A stretch of 29,629 bases of DNA, from NCBI GenBank assembly GCA_046261875.1, contig JBHENW010000025.1, forward strand, positions 1-29,629, read 5' to 3'. The notes under the pieces were generated by a model. That model did not search any database. It saw only the letters and a program-made list of their open reading frames with translations, and was not told the DNA's origin. The stretch comes from JBHENW01 sp046261875. GTDB lineage: Bacteria; Acidobacteriota; Thermoanaerobaculia; UBA5066; Gp7-AA6. Both the position numbers and the translations under genes were made by a program. Of this stretch, positions 1 to 7,413 are shown in pieces. Positions within the stretch are counted from its first letter, which is position 1. Every line of letters begins with the position of its first letter.

Positions 1-1
1 G

Positions 2-73
2 CGCTACGAGAAGAAGGTCCGTCTCTCGAAAGACGGCGAGGAGATCAGCCTCTACGGAAGGGCTCTCGCGTGA
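2..73 (+). CDS. C-terminal tail of an unidentified protein (5' truncated)
   Basis: An open frame runs in from the left edge and stops at TGA 71-73. It gives a 23-residue charged tail (begins RYEKKV, ends GRALA). The alternating charged and hydrophobic composition looks like real coding sequence, but it is too short to assign a family. The other two frames here read as Arg/Pro-rich noise. The gene lies just upstream of the MerB-like run, so it could belong to the same operon, but nothing visible proves it. Confidence 0.4.
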   Translation, partial: RYEKKVRLSKDGEEISLYGRALA

Positions 74-146
74 GGCCCCGCCGGCGCCGGGCGGCCGCGA
101 TCGCGGCAGGGATGACGCCCTGCTGCTCGGAGGGTTCGTCGGCGAG

Positions 147-278
147 GTGATCGAGAAGGCGCGTCGCGGCTTTGCGGTGCAGATCCTTCCGGCCGCGACC
201 TGGATCGGCGGAGCGCTCCTCTATCTCTGGCGGTCCTTCACCCTCGCTTTCCCGCGGAAAGGCCGGGCGGCGGCGTGA
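147..278 (+). CDS. possible small single-pass membrane protein
   Basis: The frame ending at TGA 276-278 carries a plausible membrane segment (around AATWIGGALLYLW) followed by a basic C-terminus. Its stop overlaps the GTG of the next gene in a GTGA arrangement, which suggests translational coupling and is the best evidence that it is real. The start is unclear. GTG 147 has GGAGGG at 129-134 but with a long 12-nt spacer. In-frame CTG codons at 120 and 123 would add residues beginning LLLGGFVGE. No ATG is available in frame, so an upstream frameshift is possible. I recognise no family. Confidence 0.35.
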   Translation: MIEKARRGFAVQILPAATWIGGALLYLWRSFTLAFPRKGRAAA

Positions 279-949
279 CGGCTGCGGGGGCGCTCGCGAC
301 GCAGGTGCGGATGCACGTGTTCACGCGGGCTGCCGACACAGGGCGCGTCCCGCAGCCGGCCGAGATCGCGGAAGCCCTGGGCCGGCCGGAGCCCGAGATC
401 GGCGAGGCCCTCCGGCGCCTCGCCGTGGAAAGAGTCCTCATCCTCGCGCCCAACGACGGCCAGATCTGGGCGGCGAACCCCTTTTGCGCCGTGCCTTCGG
501 GATTCCGGGTGGAGGCGGGCGGCGCGGCGTACTGGGGGATCTGCATCTGGGACTCCCTGGGGATCCCGGCGGCCCTCGGAAAGGACGCGGTCATCCAGGC
601 GCCGTGCGGGGACTGCGGCGATTCGATGCGGCTCGAGGTTCGCGGCGGGCGCCTCACCCGGAGCGAAGGGGTCCTGCACTTCGCCGTGCCGGCGCGGCGC
701 TGGTGGGACAACATCGCCTTCACGTGAACGACCATGCTGCACTTCCGTGACGAAGCGCACATCGACCGCTGGCTCGCGACGCGCGACCTTCCGCGCGGCG
801 GCGTCCTGACACCGGAGCAGGGCTGGCGACTCGCGTACGGGTGGTTCAAAGACAAGCTGAAGCCGGACTGGCGCCGGCACACGCCGGAGGAGGCGGAGGC
901 GCTCCTGCAAGAGATCGGACTCACCGGCGACTTCTGGCGCCTGCGGTAG
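275..949 (+). CDS. MerB-like (alkylmercury lyase fold) protein with in-frame TGA at the catalytic-cysteine position; candidate selenoprotein
   Basis: The start is GTG 275, overlapping the preceding stop (GTGA). Reading through TGA 725-727 gives 224 residues, close to MerB (about 212-219). Residues 1-60 look like the MerB N-terminal winged-helix region. Cys90 and Asp93, in the segment GICIWDS, match the MerB Cys96/Asp99 pair that cleaves the carbon-metal bond and takes the proton. A CGDC motif follows at 111-114. The TGA is codon 151 (IAFT-stop-TTMLHF), where MerB has its second catalytic Cys (Cys159) before a hydrophobic strand. After it the same frame continues with family-like sequence (LTPEQGWRLAYGWF, LTGDFWRL) to TAG 947-949. 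TGC to TGA is one base change. A hairpin at 738-759 fits a SECIS. Alternatives are a nonsense mutation, a sequencing error, or two separate polypeptides restarting at ATG 734. MerB-like assignment: good. Substrate: unknown. Selenocysteine: plausible, unproven. Confidence 0.7.
738..759 (+). promoter_or_regulatory. candidate bacterial SECIS hairpin downstream of the in-frame TGA
   Basis: Pairs are 738-740 with 757-759 (TGC/GCA) and 742-745 with 752-755 (CTTC/GAAG), separated by one A-C mismatch (741/756). The 6-nt apical loop is CGTGAC (746-751). The loop starts 18 nt after the TGA, and G is its second base. Both agree with the recalled rules for bacterial SECIS elements: loop roughly 16-37 nt after UGA, and a conserved G in the first two loop positions. 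Hairpins of this size also arise by chance in GC-rich DNA, so this supports the selenocysteine reading but does not prove it. Confidence 0.5.
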
Positions 950-1587
950 TGCGACGGGTGGCGGATTTGGTCGTGTGTTTCGCGACGGAGATCGAGGGGG
1001 AAGGGCTCCCGACCGCGGTCGCGGGGCGGTCGCTCACCCTGCTGCGCACGGGAGTCGGCCCGGTCAACGCGGCCGCCGCGCTGACGCGTTGCCTCGCGGA
1101 GCACCCGGCGCGCGCGGTCGTCGCCTGCGGAGTCGGCGGCGCGTATCCGGGGTCGGGGCTCGCCGTCGGGGAAGTCCTCTGCGCGGAGAGCGAGACGTAC
1201 GGCGATCTCGGCGCGGAGACCCCCGAGGGATTTCTCGGCTTGCAGGCGCTCGGCTTTCCGCTGATCGAAGGGCCGCCGCCGGTCTTCGACGTGCTGCCGC
1301 TCGATCTCTTTCCGGCGCCGCGCCGGGCCCGCTTCGTGACGTGCGCGACGGTGACGGGCACCGACCGGAGGGCGGCGGAGATCTCCGCGCGCACGGGCGG
1401 CGCCGTCGAGTCGATGGAAGGCGCCGCGGTCGTCCACGCCGCCCGGATGATGGGCGTGCGGGTCGGAGAAGTGCGCGGAATCTCCAACGTGGCCGGCGAC
1501 CGCGACCGGTCGCGCTGGCGGATCCGCGAGGCGGCCGCTGCCGCCCGGGCGGCCCTCGTGTCGTGGGTCGAGGCCGGGGGATGCTGA
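949..1587 (+). CDS. mqnB: futalosine hydrolase MqnB
   Basis: Hydrolyses futalosine (or the aminodeoxyfutalosine-derived intermediate) to release the base and dehypoxanthine futalosine, in the cytoplasmic futalosine route to menaquinone. The product is 212 residues, normal for this nucleosidase-phosphorylase-fold family. A glycine-rich CGVGGAYPGSG motif (60-70) and the segment ESMEGAAVVHAA (154-165), whose Met-Glu contacts the ribose in MTAN-type enzymes, are clear. They are followed by VRGISNVAGDRD near the C-terminus. The start is GTG 949, overlapping the upstream stop as TAGTG; GTG 958 is an alternative. The 3' end overlaps mqnD by 7 nt (ATGCTGA). Translational coupling to the MerB-like gene upstream puts them in one transcript. 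Confidence 0.9.
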   Translation: MRRVADLVVCFATEIEGEGLPTAVAGRSLTLLRTGVGPVNAAAALTRCLAEHPARAVVACGVGGAYPGSGLAVGEVLCAESETYGDLGAETPEGFLGLQALGFPLIEGPPPVFDVLPLDLFPAPRRARFVTCATVTGTDRRAAEISARTGGAVESMEGAAVVHAARMMGVRVGEVRGISNVAGDRDRSRWRIREAAAAARAALVSWVEAGGC

Positions 1588-2369
1588 GCCTCGCCATCTC
1601 GCCGTGCCCCAACGACACGTTCGTCTTCTGCGCGATGGCGGACCGCTACCGGCTCACCCTCGATGACGTCGAGGCGCTGAACCGGCGCGCCGAGCGCGGG
1701 GAGTTCGACCTCACCAAGATCTCCGTGGCGGCGTACGGCCGCGTGCGCGAGCGGTACGCGCTGCTGCGCGCCGGAGGCGCCGCGGGGTTCGGGGTGGGCC
1801 CGCTGCTCGTCGCCGCCTCACCCCGGCCGCCGGGCGGGCGAATCGCCATACCCGGCGAGCGGACGACTGCGGCTCTCCTGCTGCGGCTGCTCGGCGATTT
1901 CGAGACCGTTCCGATGCGGTTCGACCGGATCGAGGACGCGGTCCTCGCCGGAGAGGCGGATTGCGGCGTGCTCATCCACGAAGGGCGATTCACGTACGAG
2001 CGCAAGGGGCTCGTCCGTCTCGCCGACCTCGGGGAGGTCTGGGAGGAGCGCATGGGATGCCCCCTTCCGCTCGGCGCGGTCGCGATCCGGCGTGAGCTCG
2101 GCGCCGAGGCGGCCCGGAGAGCGGACGAGGAGATTCGAGACAGCCTGCTCCAGGCCCGGTCCCGGCCCGAAGAGTGCGCGGATTTCGTCCGAAAGCACGC
2201 CCGGGAAATGGACCTGGAAGTCATCCGTCGCCACATCGCTCTCTACGTCAACGACTACACCTTCCCGCTCGACGCGCACGCCGTCGAACGGCTCGTCTCG
2301 CTCGGCGAGGCGCAAGGCCTCTACGAGCCGTCGGGGCAGCCGCTCTTCGCCTATCCGCCGCAGGACTGA
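1581..2369 (+). CDS. mqnD: 1,4-dihydroxy-6-naphthoate synthase MqnD
   Basis: Converts cyclic dehypoxanthine futalosine to 1,4-dihydroxy-6-naphthoate in menaquinone biosynthesis. The 262-residue protein has the periplasmic-binding-protein-like fold of the MqnA/MqnD family. The hallmark N-terminal SPCPNDTFVF is at residues 6-15, a GVGPLL segment lies near 75, and the HEGRFTYE motif (about 133-140) carries the family's conserved His. ATG 1581 lies inside the end of mqnB, so the two are coupled. mqnA, mqnC and mqnE are not in this window. The pair implies respiration with menaquinone made by the futalosine rather than the classical Men route. Confidence 0.93.
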   Translation: MLSLAISPCPNDTFVFCAMADRYRLTLDDVEALNRRAERGEFDLTKISVAAYGRVRERYALLRAGGAAGFGVGPLLVAASPRPPGGRIAIPGERTTAALLLRLLGDFETVPMRFDRIEDAVLAGEADCGVLIHEGRFTYERKGLVRLADLGEVWEERMGCPLPLGAVAIRRELGAEAARRADEEIRDSLLQARSRPEECADFVRKHAREMDLEVIRRHIALYVNDYTFPLDAHAVERLVSLGEAQGLYEPSGQPLFAYPPQD

Positions 2370-2505
2370 ATGCCCGTATCGGCGACGTCTTCAACGACGC
2401 GGCGCAGCCGATGCTCGAGCTCATCCCCCGAACTGGCCTCCGCCGACGCGCTGCAGGCCCTCGCGTAAAGCGGGAGGGGCTGAGACCGGGCGGTATGCTC
2501 CGGCA

Positions 2506-3012
2506 ATGCTGCCCGATTCGGTCGCCTTACGGGTGGATCGGCTCGACCGGCGCATTTCGGCGGCCATGCGGCGATGGAGCCTGTCCGCCCTCCGGGTCTC
2601 GCTCGCCGTCATCTTCGTCTGGTTCGGGATCCTCAAGCCGCTCGGCATCTCGGCCGCGGCCCCTCTCGTCCGCGCGATGGTCGAATGGCTGCCGTTTTTC
2701 TCCGCCGGCACGTGGGTCTCGATCATCGGCTGGTGGGAAGTGTCGATCGGCCTGACCTTCCTGTGGCAGCGGACGGCGCGGATCGCCATCGCGCTCCTGG
2801 CGATCCAGATGGCCGGGACGTTTCTTCCCCTGGTGATTCTTCCGGAGATGACCTTTCAGGCGGGGCGGTTTCCTTACGCGCCGACGATGGAAGGCCAGTA
2901 CATCGTCAAGAACCTCTTGATCATTTCGGCGGCGCTCGTCATCGGCGGCAGCGTCCGGCGGCGGGATCCGGGGAAGCCGCCGGAGGGCGCATGCGAAGTG
3001 ACAGCCGGTTGA
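2506..3012 (+). CDS. DoxX/DUF417(YkgB)-like integral membrane protein
   Basis: A 168-residue protein with about four membrane segments: around 28-46, 64-85, 88-105 and 133-150. The family-like signature LRVSLAVIFVWFGILKPLG sits in the first helix. The following stretch with an aromatic-rich loop (GWWEVSIGLTFLW) resembles DoxX/YkgB proteins, whose role is poorly defined (often linked to redox stress). ATG 2506 gives a sensible cytoplasmic basic N-terminus. An in-frame extension upstream reads as low-complexity Arg/Pro sequence and is rejected. It overlaps the next gene by 22 nt. The 136-nt gap before it (2370-2505) shows no clear terminator or promoter. Confidence 0.75.
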   Translation: MLPDSVALRVDRLDRRISAAMRRWSLSALRVSLAVIFVWFGILKPLGISAAAPLVRAMVEWLPFFSAGTWVSIIGWWEVSIGLTFLWQRTARIAIALLAIQMAGTFLPLVILPEMTFQAGRFPYAPTMEGQYIVKNLLIISAALVIGGSVRRRDPGKPPEGACEVTAG

Positions 3013-3379
3013 GTCCGTTCGTGGCGACGACCGACCCGGTCCGCGCGCGGGAGTTCTACGGGGAAAAGCTCGGGTTGAAGTTCCTCGGCGACGCGGCTTC
3101 GCGCTCCTGTTCGACTCCAACGGCACGCGGCTCCGGGTCGCGACCGTCCGGGAATTCACGCCGGCTCCGGGCACCGCCCTCGGCTGGGACGTGAGCGACT
3201 TGGACGGGGCCCTCGAGGACCTCGCGCGAAACGGCGTCTCGATCGAACGGTTTCCGTTCCTCCCCCAGGATGACCGCGGCGTCTGCAGGTTTCCCAACGG
3301 CGACCAGGTCGCGTGGGTCAAAGACCCGGACGGCAACACGCTGTCCGTGGCGCGGATGACCTCGCAGGCGCCGGCGTAG
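2991..3379 (+). CDS. VOC (glyoxalase/bleomycin-resistance fold) protein, frameshifted
   Basis: The frame starting at ATG 2991 reads VATTDPVRAREFYGEKLGLKFLGD, the usual first beta-alpha-beta of a VOC module. It loses homology near 3096. From about 3098 the next frame continues exactly as expected: GFALLFDSNGTRLRVA, then DVSDLDGALEDLARNGV, and finally WVKDPDGNTLSVARM, where DPDGN is the family's C-terminal motif. Adding one base in the GCGGCT stretch (3093-3098) restores a single protein of about 129 residues. The gap is either a sequencing or assembly deletion or a genuine recent frameshift. VOC proteins of this type bind small hydrophobic or thiol ligands; no substrate can be inferred here. 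Confidence 0.7.
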
Positions 3380-3424
3380 CGGAATGTCCGCGCTTCACGA
3401 GTACCACCGAGGAGGGCAGCCGCC

Positions 3425-3751
3425 ATGAAGCCGAAAAACCTCTATCTGGCGCTCTTCGTCGCGGGAACGATCCTCCCCGCATGGGCGGTCATCCCGTTCC
3501 TGCTCGAGCACGGCCTGGACCTCCCGCTCTTCGCCGAGCAGCTCTTCTCCAATCCGGTCGGCGCGTTTTTCGGTCTGGACGTCATCCTCTCCTCGCTCGT
3601 CCTCTGGGCCCTCGTGTTCGTGGAAGGCCGGCGCGCGGGGATGAAGCATCTCTGGGCTCCGATCGTCGCGAACGTCCTCGTCGGGGTCTCTTCCGGCCTT
3701 CCCCTGTTCCTCTACATGCGTGAGGCGCGGCGGGAGTCGCAGGGTGTCTGA
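3425..3751 (+). CDS. DUF2834 family membrane protein
   Basis: A 108-residue protein with three hydrophobic helices (about 6-24, 47-67 and 76-96), preceded by a good Shine-Dalgarno (GAGGAGG near 3409-3415) ahead of ATG 3425. The arrangement of a tryptophan in the first helix (AWAVIPFLLEHG), a central FFGLDVILSSLVLWALVFVE helix, and WAPIVANVLVGVSSGLPLFLY in the third matches DUF2834, a family of unknown function. Its last 8 nt overlap the GTG start of the Nudix-GNAT gene, so the two are probably co-translated. Confidence 0.75.
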   Translation: MKPKNLYLALFVAGTILPAWAVIPFLLEHGLDLPLFAEQLFSNPVGAFFGLDVILSSLVLWALVFVEGRRAGMKHLWAPIVANVLVGVSSGLPLFLYMREARRESQGV

Positions 3752-4706
3752 GCGGCGCGAGTTTGGCGCCAAAGACGCCGGACGGACGTACCGTCTGCGC
3801 CCCGGGGGTTATGCGGTGATCCGGAACGGTCGGGGCGAGGTCGCCGTCGTGCGCACGCCGGAGGGCCTCTTCCTGCCCGGGGGCGGGCAACTCGCGGGCG
3901 AGTCCCCGGAGGACGCCGCCGTCCGCGAAACGGCGGAGGAGTCCGGGTTGCGCATCGAGCTCGGCGCCTGCCTCGGCGTCGCGGACCAGCTCAAGTTCAG
4001 CGCGAGCGAGGGAGGCCACCTCCGCAAGCGCTGCACGTTCTTCGTCGCCCGGGCGCTGGACGGCGCGCGGGAGCCGGCCAGCGAGCCCGATCACGAGCTG
4101 CTCTGGCTTTCGCCCTCCGAGGCAGCGGCAAAGCTTTCGGATGAGAGCCAGAGGTGGGCCGTCCGGTCCGCCGTCGACGAGGGGGACCCCCGCGATGGGG
4201 CCCAACCGGAAGTCCGCCGGCTCCGGCCCGAAGACGCCGAGGCGTTCATGGTGCTGCGGCGCGAGGCCCTGGAGCGCGAGCCCTTCGCTTTCTCTTCGTC
4301 CCCGGAGGAGGATCAGGCACTCTCGCACGATTTTCTCCGCAGAACGCTCGCGGGCCGGAACCAGGCGATCTTCGGAGGTTTCGCGGGGCGTCTCGTGGGA
4401 AGCGCAGGCGTCTATCAGGACGAGCAGCGCAAAGCGTCCCACAAAGCCCACGTCTGGGGTGTGTACGTCGCACCGGCGCACCGGGGCAGCGGACTCGGCC
4501 GTTCGCTGATGGCCGCCGTCCTGCAATTCGCGCGCGGCCTCCCGGAGGTGACCCAGGTGCACCTCGGCGTCGCGGATCGCGCTCAGGCCGCGATGGGGCT
4601 GTACGAGAGCCTCGGCTTCGTGACGTGGGGCACGGAGCGGGAAGCTCTGCGAATCGCGGATGAGTCCGCTTCCGAGCACCACATGGTCTTGACACTCGCC
4701 GATTGA
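3744..4706 (+). CDS. Nudix hydrolase fused to a GNAT acetyltransferase
   Basis: A single uninterrupted 320-residue frame with two enzyme domains. The Nudix domain covers about 15-135, with a complete Nudix box at 47-69 (G47, E53, RETAEESGL 61-69), including the REUxEE metal-binding glutamates. Such domains hydrolyse nucleoside-diphosphate-linked substrates. The GNAT domain covers about 156-318. It has the acetyl-CoA pyrophosphate loop VAPAHRGSGLG at 242-252, a preceding HVWGVYV strand, and YESLGF at 287-292. GTG 3744 is chosen because it overlaps the upstream stop (GTGTCTGA). ATG 3720 is possible but lies well inside DUF2834. The fusion suggests linked handling of a nucleotide-activated metabolite, but the substrates are unknown. 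Confidence 0.85.
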   Translation: MSERREFGAKDAGRTYRLRPGGYAVIRNGRGEVAVVRTPEGLFLPGGGQLAGESPEDAAVRETAEESGLRIELGACLGVADQLKFSASEGGHLRKRCTFFVARALDGAREPASEPDHELLWLSPSEAAAKLSDESQRWAVRSAVDEGDPRDGAQPEVRRLRPEDAEAFMVLRREALEREPFAFSSSPEEDQALSHDFLRRTLAGRNQAIFGGFAGRLVGSAGVYQDEQRKASHKAHVWGVYVAPAHRGSGLGRSLMAAVLQFARGLPEVTQVHLGVADRAQAAMGLYESLGFVTWGTEREALRIADESASEHHMVLTLAD

Positions 4707-4799
4707 TGTAGTCTTCGCCCCCGAGAGCGGCAGACCGCTCTGTCACGCCGCTTGCAGGGTCCTCCCCGACCTTGGCGTGACGACGGAGGAATGGATTCG

Positions 4800-6404
4800 G
4801 TGCCCAAGCAACCAGTCAAAGAAACCATGTCCGCGCTCCCGATGGGCGAACCGGTCCGCCTCGCGGGGGAGCTCCAATTCCGGAGCCTCCTCGAGAAGCT
4901 GCCCGCCGGCGCTTACACCTGCGACCCCGATGGTCTGATTACGTACTACAACGACCAGGCCGTGCAGATCTGGGGGCGCGAGCCGGAGCTGAACGATCCG
5001 GTGGACCGCTGGTGCGGCTCCTTCCGGCTGTTCTGCTCCGACGGCTCTCCGATGACGCACGACGAGTGCTCGATGGCCCAGAGCCTCAAGAACAACCTGG
5101 CCTTCAACGGACACGAGGTCGTCATCGAGCGCCCGGACGGGCGCCGGCTCACGGCTCTCGCCCACGCCAACCCGATCCACGACGAGTCGGGCCAGCTGAT
5201 CGGCGCGGTCAACGTGCTCGTCGACATCACCGAGCGCAAGCGCGTCGAGAACGCTTTGAAAGACGCCGACCGCTCGAAGAACGAGTTCATCGCGACGCTC
5301 GCGCACGAGTTGCGCAACCCGCTGGCGCCGATGCGCAACGCCGTCGAAGTCCTGCACCTCAAGCGTCCGCCGGTGCCCGAGCTGCAGTGGGCGCTCGAAG
5401 TCATCGATCGGCAGATGCACCAGATGACCCGCCTCATCGACGATCTGCTCGATTTGGCGCGCGTGACCGGCAACAAGCTCGAGCTCCAGAAGAGCCGCAT
5501 CGACCTGACGGAGGTTCTCCAGGCGGCGGTGGAGACGAGCCGTCCCTCGATCGAGTCCTGCGGCCACGAGCTTTCGGTCGACACGCCGTCCGAGCCGGTC
5601 GTCTTCGACGGCGATCTGACGCGGCTGGCGCAGGTCGTCTCGAACCTGCTCAACAACGCGGCGAAGTACACGCCGCGGGGGGGGCGGATCTGGCTCGAGG
5701 CGCTCCGGGACGGCTCGGAAGCGGTCCTCACGGTTCGCGACACGGGGATCGGCATCCGCCCCGAGATGCTTCCGAAGATCTTCGAGATGTTCACGCAGGC
5801 CGACCTGTCCCTGGACCGTTCGCAGGGCGGCCTCGGAATCGGCCTGACCCTGGCCCGCCGTCTCGTCGAGATGCACGGCGGCTCGATCGTCGCGCGCAGC
5901 GCCGGCCCCGGAGAGGGAAGCGCTTTCATCGTGCGCCTGCCCCTGACCGGGGATCGCCCGAAGACCGTGGAGCCGCCGGCCCCCGCGGCGGTCGCAGAGA
6001 CGGCGTCCCTCTCGCTCCGGATCCTCGTCGTGGACGATTACCGCGACGCCGCCGATGGGTTCGGAATGCTCCTGCGGCTGCTCGGCAACGACGTGCGTAC
6101 TGCCAACGACGGGCTGGAAGCCCTTCGCGTGGCCTCGCAGTTCCGCCCCGACGTCGTTCTGCTCGACATCGGACTTCCGGGCATGAGCGGCTACGACGTC
6201 GCCCGAGAAATCCGCAAGGAGCCGTGGGGGGAGACGGTGCTCCTCGTGGCCGTCACGGGCTGGGGGCAGGAGGGGGACCGGCGGCGGTCCAAGGAAGCCG
6301 GGTTCGACCACCACCTCGTCAAGCCCGTGGATCCCGCCGCGCTCATGCGGCTGCTCGAAGCAAGGTTCTCCGCGCGCGACCAACGCGCCGGCACGGTGAA
6401 CTGA
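4800..6404 (+). CDS. soluble PAS hybrid histidine kinase with C-terminal receiver
   Basis: A two-component sensor of about 534 residues without membrane segments, so probably a cytoplasmic sensor. In order: a PAS domain (about 30-145, ending with VDITERKR); a HisKA domain with phospho-acceptor His169 in the H-box LAHELRNP; a HATPase_c domain with N-box LLNNAAKYT, G1 DTGIGI and G2 GGLGIGL; a Pro/Ala linker; and a REC domain (about 407-525) with acidic pair VVDDY, phospho-Asp456 in LLDIGLPG and Lys in VKPVD. GGAGGA at 4785-4790 lies 9 nt before GTG 4800 but touches ATG 4791, so I prefer GTG 4800. No dedicated response regulator is adjacent. The regulator tail at 29455-29629 is far away and not obviously its partner. 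Confidence 0.88.
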   Translation: MPKQPVKETMSALPMGEPVRLAGELQFRSLLEKLPAGAYTCDPDGLITYYNDQAVQIWGREPELNDPVDRWCGSFRLFCSDGSPMTHDECSMAQSLKNNLAFNGHEVVIERPDGRRLTALAHANPIHDESGQLIGAVNVLVDITERKRVENALKDADRSKNEFIATLAHELRNPLAPMRNAVEVLHLKRPPVPELQWALEVIDRQMHQMTRLIDDLLDLARVTGNKLELQKSRIDLTEVLQAAVETSRPSIESCGHELSVDTPSEPVVFDGDLTRLAQVVSNLLNNAAKYTPRGGRIWLEALRDGSEAVLTVRDTGIGIRPEMLPKIFEMFTQADLSLDRSQGGLGIGLTLARRLVEMHGGSIVARSAGPGEGSAFIVRLPLTGDRPKTVEPPAPAAVAETASLSLRILVVDDYRDAADGFGMLLRLLGNDVRTANDGLEALRVASQFRPDVVLLDIGLPGMSGYDVAREIRKEPWGETVLLVAVTGWGQEGDRRRSKEAGFDHHLVKPVDPAALMRLLEARFSARDQRAGTVN

Positions 6405-6406
6405 CC

Positions 6407-6758
6407 TCAGTTCCTCTTCGCGGCCGCCTCACCCTCCCGCAGCAGCTCATCGAGGTCCCCCCCGCTCGAGGAGACTTCCCCCGAGCACGACCGCCGCGAT
6501 CTTGCGCGTGTTGCGAATGTCCGCCAGGGGGTCGGCTTCGAGGAGCAGGAGGTCCGCGAGCCGGCCCGTCTCCACGGCCGAGCTCATCGGCCTGCCGGGC
6601 AACCGCAGAACGGTGGACGTGCATGTCCGCGCCGAGGCGGCGCCCGGATCCACGATCGTGACTGCCGTGATCGCCAGCGCCGCCCGGGAAGGCGTGGACT
6701 CACCGTTCGCCGCCGTCGCCAATCCGAAGGAGAGCAGGAACGCTCGCGGGTCCGCCAT
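6407..6758 (-). pseudogene. remnant of an imidazolonepropionase-like amidohydrolase with large internal deletion
   Basis: Read on the minus strand from ATG 6756-6758, the first ~35 residues look like a secretion signal plus the start of an amidohydrolase (AFLLSFGLATAANGES, then LAITAVTIVD). The next recognisable block is the C-terminal composite-domain strand GRLADLLLLEADPLADIRNT, followed by RKIAAVVLGGSLLERG. The whole metal-binding TIM-barrel middle (about 300 residues, including the HxH motif) is missing. The tail also needs one base removed from the run of seven C (plus strand, near 6460) to reach a family-like end, DLDELLREGEAA, stopping at 6407. No catalytic function is possible. It lies convergent to the kinase gene. 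Confidence 0.65.
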
Positions 6759-6915
6759 CCGAACGCGAGTCAGCACGCGGCTGCCCGCCGCGGTTTGCTT
6801 CTCCTCCGCGAGGAGCGTTATCGTCGCCGAAACGGCCGGAGGAATCAGCGAGCGGAATCTCGCAACGGACTGCACGTGGCTCCCAACGCCGCCGTCGCGA
6901 CCGGGAGGTAATGAG

Positions 6916-7362
6916 ATGCGCCTCACCGCACTGCTCGGATTCGTTCTTCTCGGAGGCTTGCCGGCGATCGCCGCGTCCCAGGAGCCGGAGGCGCAGCCCG
7001 ACGTGAAGCTCCCGCCGGAGCTTGCGCGCGTCTTGACCGACTACGAGGCCGCGTGGGGTAAGAAAGACGCCGCGGCGCTCGCGGAGCTCTTCGCCGAGGA
7101 CGGCTTCGTGCTCCCCGGCGGGAAGCCACCGGTCCGGGGGCGGGCGGCCATCCGGCAGCACTACACCGGCCAGGGGGGGCCGCTCGCATTGCGCGCATTC
7201 GCCTTCGCGGCGGAGGGGGACGTAGGCTACATCCTCGGGGGATACGCAGCCAAGCGGGGCGGCCCGGACGACGGGAAGTTCACGCTGACGCTGCGCAGGG
7301 ACGCAGGCGGAAAGTGGCTGATCTACTCGGACATGGACAACTCGAACCGGCGACAGCGGTGA
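6916..7362 (+). CDS. secreted SnoaL-like/DUF4440 (NTF2-fold) protein
   Basis: A 148-residue protein. ATG 6916 follows GGGAGGT (6902-6908). Residues 1-20 form a signal peptide (MRLTALLGFVLLGGLPAIAA, cleavage near ASQ), so it is exported. The mature part starts with LARVLTDYEAAWGKKDAAALAELFAEDGFVLP, followed by RGRAAIRQHY. This is the standard opening of DUF4440/SgcJ-type NTF2-like proteins: a helix, then the cone-shaped barrel. It ends with the family's KWLIYSDMDNSN strand. Members may bind small molecules or act as isomerase-like enzymes; nothing here shows a substrate. The 157-nt gap to the amidohydrolase remnant probably holds its promoter, which I cannot pinpoint. Confidence 0.75.
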   Translation: MRLTALLGFVLLGGLPAIAASQEPEAQPDVKLPPELARVLTDYEAAWGKKDAAALAELFAEDGFVLPGGKPPVRGRAAIRQHYTGQGGPLALRAFAFAAEGDVGYILGGYAAKRGGPDDGKFTLTLRRDAGGKWLIYSDMDNSNRRQR

Positions 7363-7413
7363 GCCGGAAACCGGCCGGCGCCGCGGGATCGGGTCCGCAG
7401 GGGAGGGCGATCC

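Noticed and set aside
4743..6383. Open frame of 546 codons on the minus strand opposite the histidine kinase
   Set aside because: The plus strand encodes a complete PAS-HisKA-HATPase-REC protein; the opposite frame is His/Arg/Glu-rich codon shadow without any motif.
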